Made by a program: the position numbers and the translations under genes. Below are positions 59,534 through 64,000 of a stretch of 64,000 bases of DNA, piece after piece (within the stretch, counting starts at the first letter, position 1; every line of letters begins with the position of its first letter). Source of the DNA: Mactromeris polynyma (Eukaryota > Mollusca > Bivalvia > Venerida > Mactridae); contig JASFXZ010000013.1 in the NCBI GenBank assembly GCA_032209605.1, positions 6,905,401 to 6,969,400 on the forward strand, given 5' to 3'. The notes below the pieces were generated by a model that saw only the letters and a program-made list of their open reading frames with translations, was not told the origin of the DNA and ran no database searches.

Positions 59534-60600
59534 TAGGGGTGAGACGATTCATCGACGCATCATGATACAATCACGCCCGATACTCTGTCTCGTATCGTTC
59601 ATACGTAATGGTTTTGAGAAAAATCGATGTTAATTGCCACATTGCTTCCGGAAAATGTCCAATTGTCTTTAAGTCTGTACCAACACTCACGCCAGAGTTG
59701 CAGTTCTTGTCGGTAAATCAAAATGGCAGAAGTTAAAGATAGTGTTAAAGATAAGCTTTCTCGTAAAGGGAGATCACCGTGTCGCAAGTGAAACAAAATG
59801 GCGTCTCCCATGGCAGAAATGTATTTTCAAGTTTTATGGATAGGTTATCCGTCATTGTCTTCGCCGAAGAAATCATTTATGCGGGCGTCATTGGACGAAG
59901 ACGTTGGAACTGCACTCGCCCGAATTATACCAAAGGAGGACTTGGTGGTTACTGTGAATTTGATCTTAATACTGTTTAGTCATATGTTTTCGTAACCATG
60001 TACACAAATAAAACAATGCACTGAATAATATTGGTGAATATGCTTAAATCACTCGACATTTCGAAACGTATAATACAAAAGAAGTCATGGTTGTTTTACA
60101 GTTTGTTTCTGTCTGAGATATCTGACAAGAAATGCTGTGAAAACAAAAACAAAACAGAAGAAGTGACATTTCGACTTGAATATTAAACAAGTGTTATATA
60201 TTAAAATGACATATTACCAGTACACTGTTTGTTTTTTCCAAATTTATACATACCTAATCATTTTTTTTTTCGACCTACCAGTCAAGTCAGTAACCAAGAA
60301 AAAAAAAAGGTGTGGCCTAATGGTCGGCAAATTACTGACAAATTTAAAACTGTTTGTAAATTATGCTACAGTAAACTAACACATTCTGGAAACGCTAGGA
60401 TTATGAAGTCACACTTAAATCGTCGCCATCCGTCTGTTTCAGGAGGCGGTTCTATATTCTGTAACTGTCTAAAAATGTGTTTGTGCACTACACAAAACCG
60501 ACATCGAGTTATGTCATATTTTGCCATATTTGAGTTTGCTCTCGTCAATATTTGTTCTATTCTAGACAGTGTTGATGATTAAATTGTCTCAACTAATATC
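59534..60600 (+). pseudogene. hAT-like transposon relic with BED zinc finger
   Basis: The left end TAGGGGTGAGACGATTCATC with further CGATAC-type repeats resembles hAT terminal sequences. An ATG at 59723 opens M-A-E-V-K-D-S-V-K-D-K-L-S-R-K-G and stops soon. A BED-type finger follows at about 60310-60432: V-C-K-L-C-Y-S-K-L, then N-A-R-I-M-K-S-H-L-N-R-R-H-P, with the C-x2-C and H-x4-H ligands present (Cys codons 60355 and 60364; His codons 60412 and 60427). The start of the finger is frameshifted near the A-run at 60297-60308. No hAT catalytic region follows, so the copy is truncated. Confidence 0.6.
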
Positions 60601-60678
60601 GTTATTTCTTGTAGTTAACCACTGAAAAAAAAGTAGCATTTGCTTGGAAGCATTCTCACCACTGATACTGTATTTGAT

Positions 60679-60775
60679 ATACTTTAAATGCATTGATAAA
60701 TGATACTTTAAATGCATTGATAAATGATCCTTTAAATGCATTGATAAATGATACTTTAAATGCATTGATAAATGT
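60679..60775. repeat. 24-bp tandem repeat x 4
   Basis: Four units of ATACTTTAAATGCATTGATA plus AATG, one with a C substitution, about 140 bp before the 2A exon. It could lie in the 5' intron or promoter of the NLR-like gene copy 2. Confidence 0.95.
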
Positions 60776-60911
60776 TGTGTATCAAAATATAATACAGAAA
60801 TGAAATTTATTAACCAAAATGTCTAGAATTACTCTCTCACTTCTAGTTTGTAGTTTCTTTGTCAGCATAATATTATATATTGTGATTTATGTTGTATATT
60901 TTTATTTTCAG

Positions 60912-61098
60912 GTGCTAACAATGGGTGTTGACATCAGTACTTACCGATGTAGAGTTGGACGGTTTGTTCCACATCATGGCACGGGTGCGATATGTTTACC
61001 AATCAACTTTAGTCAATTGATCACAATAATAGGGGCCGTTTCCTTTGTTAGAATATTACTTGTTATGGCGGGTGTTGAAGAGAACCCTGGACCCCAAG
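60912..61098 (+). CDS. First coding exon of NLR-like gene copy 2: 2A-like leader
   Basis: An acceptor (T-rich tract, TTTTCAG ending at 60911) precedes ATG at 60921 in a good Kozak context (A at -3, G at +4). Fifty-nine codons follow, starting M-G-V-D-I-S-T-Y-R-C-R-V-G-R-F, then a hydrophobic stretch (I-T-I-I-G-A-V-S-F-V-R-I-L-L-V), and ending G-V-E-E-N-P-G-P-Q. N-P-G-P is the hallmark of 2A peptides, where the ribosome skips the Gly-Pro bond. The donor GTAGGC at 61099 leaves one base (phase 1), exactly what the HEPN acceptor at 62831 needs; the junction codon is GAT (Asp). 2A-like leaders are known at N-termini of sea-urchin NLR-like proteins and in some non-LTR retrotransposons. The usual Asp before V-E is missing. 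An in-frame ATG at 60819 exists but lies before the acceptor. Confidence 0.82.
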
Positions 61099-61465
61099 GT
61101 AGGCATTTTCTGTTTTGTATTATTGCTCTATAACAATTTTTCTTGTAACAAAAAGTCAGAAATTACATGTGTATTCAAACAATGAAATGGTGACCAGAAC
61201 AGCTATTCAGCATTGTGTTTGTGTATATAAATGTTTGAATATATGAAAACTCAATCTCATTAAAATCAGCTCCAGTCGCACGCTCCTTACTGTACTCTAA
61301 CTGGATCTGATGACTGCACAATACAGGTCACGTTCATGTGACCTTTGAGTAGCCAATCAAATCGTCGACTGCAAAATGCTGTGGTATAGAGTTATGAATA
61401 TTCGTTGATCTCCGACGAGCTCCGTTAATTCTATTTGAGCATAGATCACCGAGGCGTTCCGATTA

Positions 61466-61812
61466 GGCCAATAATAAAATATTGTTTGTTTCCCCTCCCA
61501 CGACCAACCGTTGAAAAAAAAAATTCCACTAAATTTGCCAGGTCTGAATATTCGCTCGTACCAGTCAGTTGAGTAGCCACATCATCAATAAATCTATGAA
61601 CAGGGATAAATAGATTTTAGCTTCAAGTATCAAATTTTTACTTACCCCCCCCCCCCCCCCCAATGAAAATAATTCTATTAAGATGTTAAATCTATACCAA
61701 ACACATTTTAAGCTTGTTTAAAAAAGTTATAAAAAATATCTGCCCTACCTACCTACCCTACCGTGATGGGCTAGGGTCGCGGGAGGGGAAACAAACATTT
61801 TTAATATCGGCC
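61466..61812. mobile_element. PIF/Harbinger-like MITE, copy 2
   Basis: Same position and ends as 144-477 with TTA at both sides (61463-61465, 61813-61815). It was therefore present before the segmental duplication. Confidence 0.85.
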
Positions 61813-62830
61813 TTACATATTTTCGTCAATTTCAATATGGCTGCGCCCGTGGACACAACCGCGACTCATACACAGCAACATTCTTTGGTTGATCGGTGTT
61901 TGTGTGGTGTTTCGTTTTTATACTCCAGTTTGAAAAACAGGACGTATTATGGGAACACCCGCGGCGGGCGGCGTCCACATGATTTCCGCTCTCTAAGTCA
62001 AAGAGTTTTCATCCGATCTTTACCAACCTTGGTGAACAATTTTGTGGGCATAATATCTCGGTCAAGTTTGATAACCAACCACATCGCCCCAGGCACTTCT
62101 GAATAATGGCCCTTGAATTATCCAAAATCGGCCAAATTAGCCTTGTCCGCTTTCCAAGTCAAACAGTTTTCATCTGGTCTTCACCTAACTTGGTGCAAAT
62201 GTTTGTGGGCATAATATATTGGCCAAGTTCGATAACCAGTCATATCGCTCATGTCACCCGGGAGTTGTCACCCTTTGATTTTTAGAAATTACCTAAAATT
62301 TGTCTTGTTTTAACTCTGTGCTCTTGACTTATGACGGACGTATTTTGTGCCAGTTTGGCACTCTTGTTGGAAATATTTATAACCGGAAGCGGCAGGAAGG
62401 ACGTTAAAAACAGTATAAACTGAAACTGTGAATAAACGATAAAGCCATTTTGAGAAAGACGACAAACACAGTTTTGTAAGAAGAAATTTCATTGGACAAA
62501 CGAGCACCTTGTTACGCATATCTATTTTGAGAGAGGTTATATGAACTTGACCTCTTACGGAGTGTAGTCAGATCCTAACAGCGGAAAGTAATGGAGCTAA
62601 AGTTAGGGGCTGATTTCAATGAGATAGATGAAAACTTAACTAGGATTAAGTACATTTTAATATCAGATACAGAAGAAAGTGATGGACAAAATCACAAGCG
62701 GTAGTATTAATGCTGTGTAATATTTCAACAGGCATCCATCTATTGCTATATATTGACATCATGCATGTATGTTGTGGTATAAATAGTTATAATTTCCTTG
62801 TTTAATTTTGGGTTTTTATCATGATTTCAG

Positions 62831-63195
62831 ATCAATATCTGTTTAGATATCAATATCTTCTCATTGAGATTGGTACTAAAGTACTTCGAGAAATATTCGA
62901 TGTACACGTTGGTCATGACTTTGTCGCTTACTTGAATTCAAACAGCGCTGCAAGTAAAACACTAACTTCTTTGATGACTGGCAAGAATCGTAAAATTACT
63001 GCTGACCAGGAAAAATTGCTTCCCCCGAAAGAGAAAAAACCAAATTCATCTATGTACGATGTAACCTTGTTGTCCTGTCTACTGAGAAATGTTTGTGGTT
63101 TAAGTCCTGCTGGAGATCAAGTATGGATGAATCCTTTACCTACAGACCATAGCACAGAAGCGGATATTACACGATTGAGGAAATGCAGAAACAGT
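62831..63195 (+). CDS. Exon: HEPN domain, N-terminal part (copy 2)
   Basis: A 365-nt exon with the same acceptor, donor (GTATGT at 63196) and phases as 1476-1840. Counting from the ATG at 62821 as residue 1, it differs from copy 1 by T58K, T77S and E80D and by several silent changes, including three adjacent silent codons at L-R-E (about 62883-62892). It joins upstream to the 2A exon 60912-61098. The second HEPN exon and the rest of this gene lie beyond the window. Confidence 0.88.
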
Positions 63196-63631
63196 GTATG
63201 TATTAGGGAAAAACTGAATGAACGACGTTTTAGCTTTGATTAACATACATATTTGTTTCTCCTCAAAAGTTATATAGACATGTTTATCATCATTAGTAGA
63301 ATAAGTACATGAAGATTTACAACCAGAAATCTCCCAACTATATAAATGTGTGTTGTTTGGTTAAAATATTTGCCACAATTACTTTCAATTGTACATGTTC
63401 AGTTTTATGGTTATTTGAAAGATATAAAGGCAACACATCAGGTCTATCAATTTTCACACTGTTTGAAGTATTGAACACTTGAAAAATGCCTTTAATTCTT
63501 AACTTCTACAATTTGTACTTTGACTTCTGCTGAATATGATTATTTTATAATCTCCTAATATTGTCAGCATGTTATTGTTTCAATACCTTGCACAATTGAA
63601 TGGTGGCAAAATTTCAATGTTCTGTTTCTAA

Positions 63632-63921
63632 GGCCGACATTAAAAATATGTTTGTTTACCCTCCCGCGACCCTAGCCAACCACGGTAGGGTAGGTAGGTA
63701 GGGAAGATAATTGTTTTCACAAGCTTAAAATGTGTTCTGTATAGATTTAACATCTTAATAGATCTATCTTCATTAGGGTAAGTAAAAATTTGATACTTGA
63801 ATATTCGTACCCAGCAATATGGTGAAAAAATAATTTATTTTCGCTAACCTCAATAAAATATTTAAATAATTTTCAACGGTCAGCCGTGGGAGGGGAAACA
63901 AACAATATTTTATTATTGGCC
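63632..63921. mobile_element. PIF/Harbinger-like MITE, copy 3 (private to copy 2)
   Basis: A 290-bp element in opposite orientation to copies 1 and 2, with ends GGCCGACATTAAAAATATG and (reverse) GGCCAATAATAAAATATTG. It is flanked by TAA (63629-63631) and CAA (63922-63924). Copy 1 has the empty site, reading TTTCTAATCAATG at about 2273-2285, so the insertion came after the segmental duplication. It sits in the first HEPN intron. Confidence 0.9.
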
Positions 63922-64000
63922 CAATCAGTGTTTAACAAAGTCTTACATTTAAAGGTGAGGAGGGTTCGGGTTATGGTTATGAAGATTTAATGAAGTGATT

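Larger units (their letters stand above)
61323..64000 (+). repeat. Segmental duplication, copy 2
   Basis: Collinear with 1-2354 (see copy 1). It carries the same MITE and pearl-like element (about 61920-62365), the HEPN exon, and a private MITE at 63632. A C homopolymer of 15 bases at about 61647-61661, absent in copy 1, is a likely assembly-sensitive site. Similarity still holds at the last base, so the duplication extends past the window. Confidence 0.97.

Noticed and set aside
60819..60920. In-frame ATG with a hydrophobic stretch before the 2A leader, possibly a signal anchor
   Set aside because: A strong T-rich acceptor lies at 60911 and the ATG at 60921 has a better start context; the hydrophobic residues come from the T-rich intron end.

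Overview
This is eukaryotic, AT-rich, repeat-dense DNA, most likely from a bivalve mollusc or a close lophotrochozoan relative. That placement is inferred from three things: a multi-exon NLR-like immune gene with a DZIP3-type HEPN domain, elements resembling the bivalve 'pearl' family with tandem cores of about 160 bp, and many tRNA-derived SINE heads. There are no operons. Apart from the NLR-like genes, one tRNA and one transposon relic, almost everything is intergenic repeat.

Left end (1-12.4 kb): one forward-strand gene can be assembled exon by exon with matching splice phases. The exons are HEPN part 1 (1476-1840), HEPN part 2 (2438-2506), an array of ten 14-residue coiled-coil units (3908-4565), and a large NACHT plus LRR-like exon (8915-11532). 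The R-x4-H motif of HEPN domains appears only after splicing. One array unit carries an in-frame TAA (4148-4150), so this copy is either truncated or carries an allele or sequencing error.

Right end (60.9-64 kb): bases 1-2354 recur in the same orientation at 61323-64000, so a second paralogue starts here and runs off the window. Just upstream, 60912-61098 is an exon coding a 2A-like leader ending in the ribosome-skipping motif V-E-E-N-P-G-P. Its phase-1 donor fits the phase-1 acceptor of the HEPN exon exactly. This gives a 2A leader, HEPN, (coiled coil, NACHT, LRR) design. The conserved Asp before V-E-E-N-P-G-P is absent, as if its codon had been deleted.

Middle (12.4-60 kb): large minisatellites (12.8-14.5, 15.0-15.6, 26.0-26.6, 37.0-37.4 kb), foldback and palindromic elements (29.3, 33.0, 42.9, 54.7 kb), a pair of ~750-bp inverted repeats 4.1 kb apart (37.8 and 42.6 kb), a tRNA-Leu(CAA) gene with an intron (41.2 kb), MITEs, pearl-like elements and a hAT-like relic with a BED zinc finger (59.5-60.6 kb). 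The 37 kb minisatellite is a tandem amplification of the tRNA box A / D-arm core and ends in a tRNA-like sequence. I found no other convincing protein-coding gene. Two weak candidates (minus strand 19.2-20.6 kb; first exon near 50.6 kb) are listed at low confidence.
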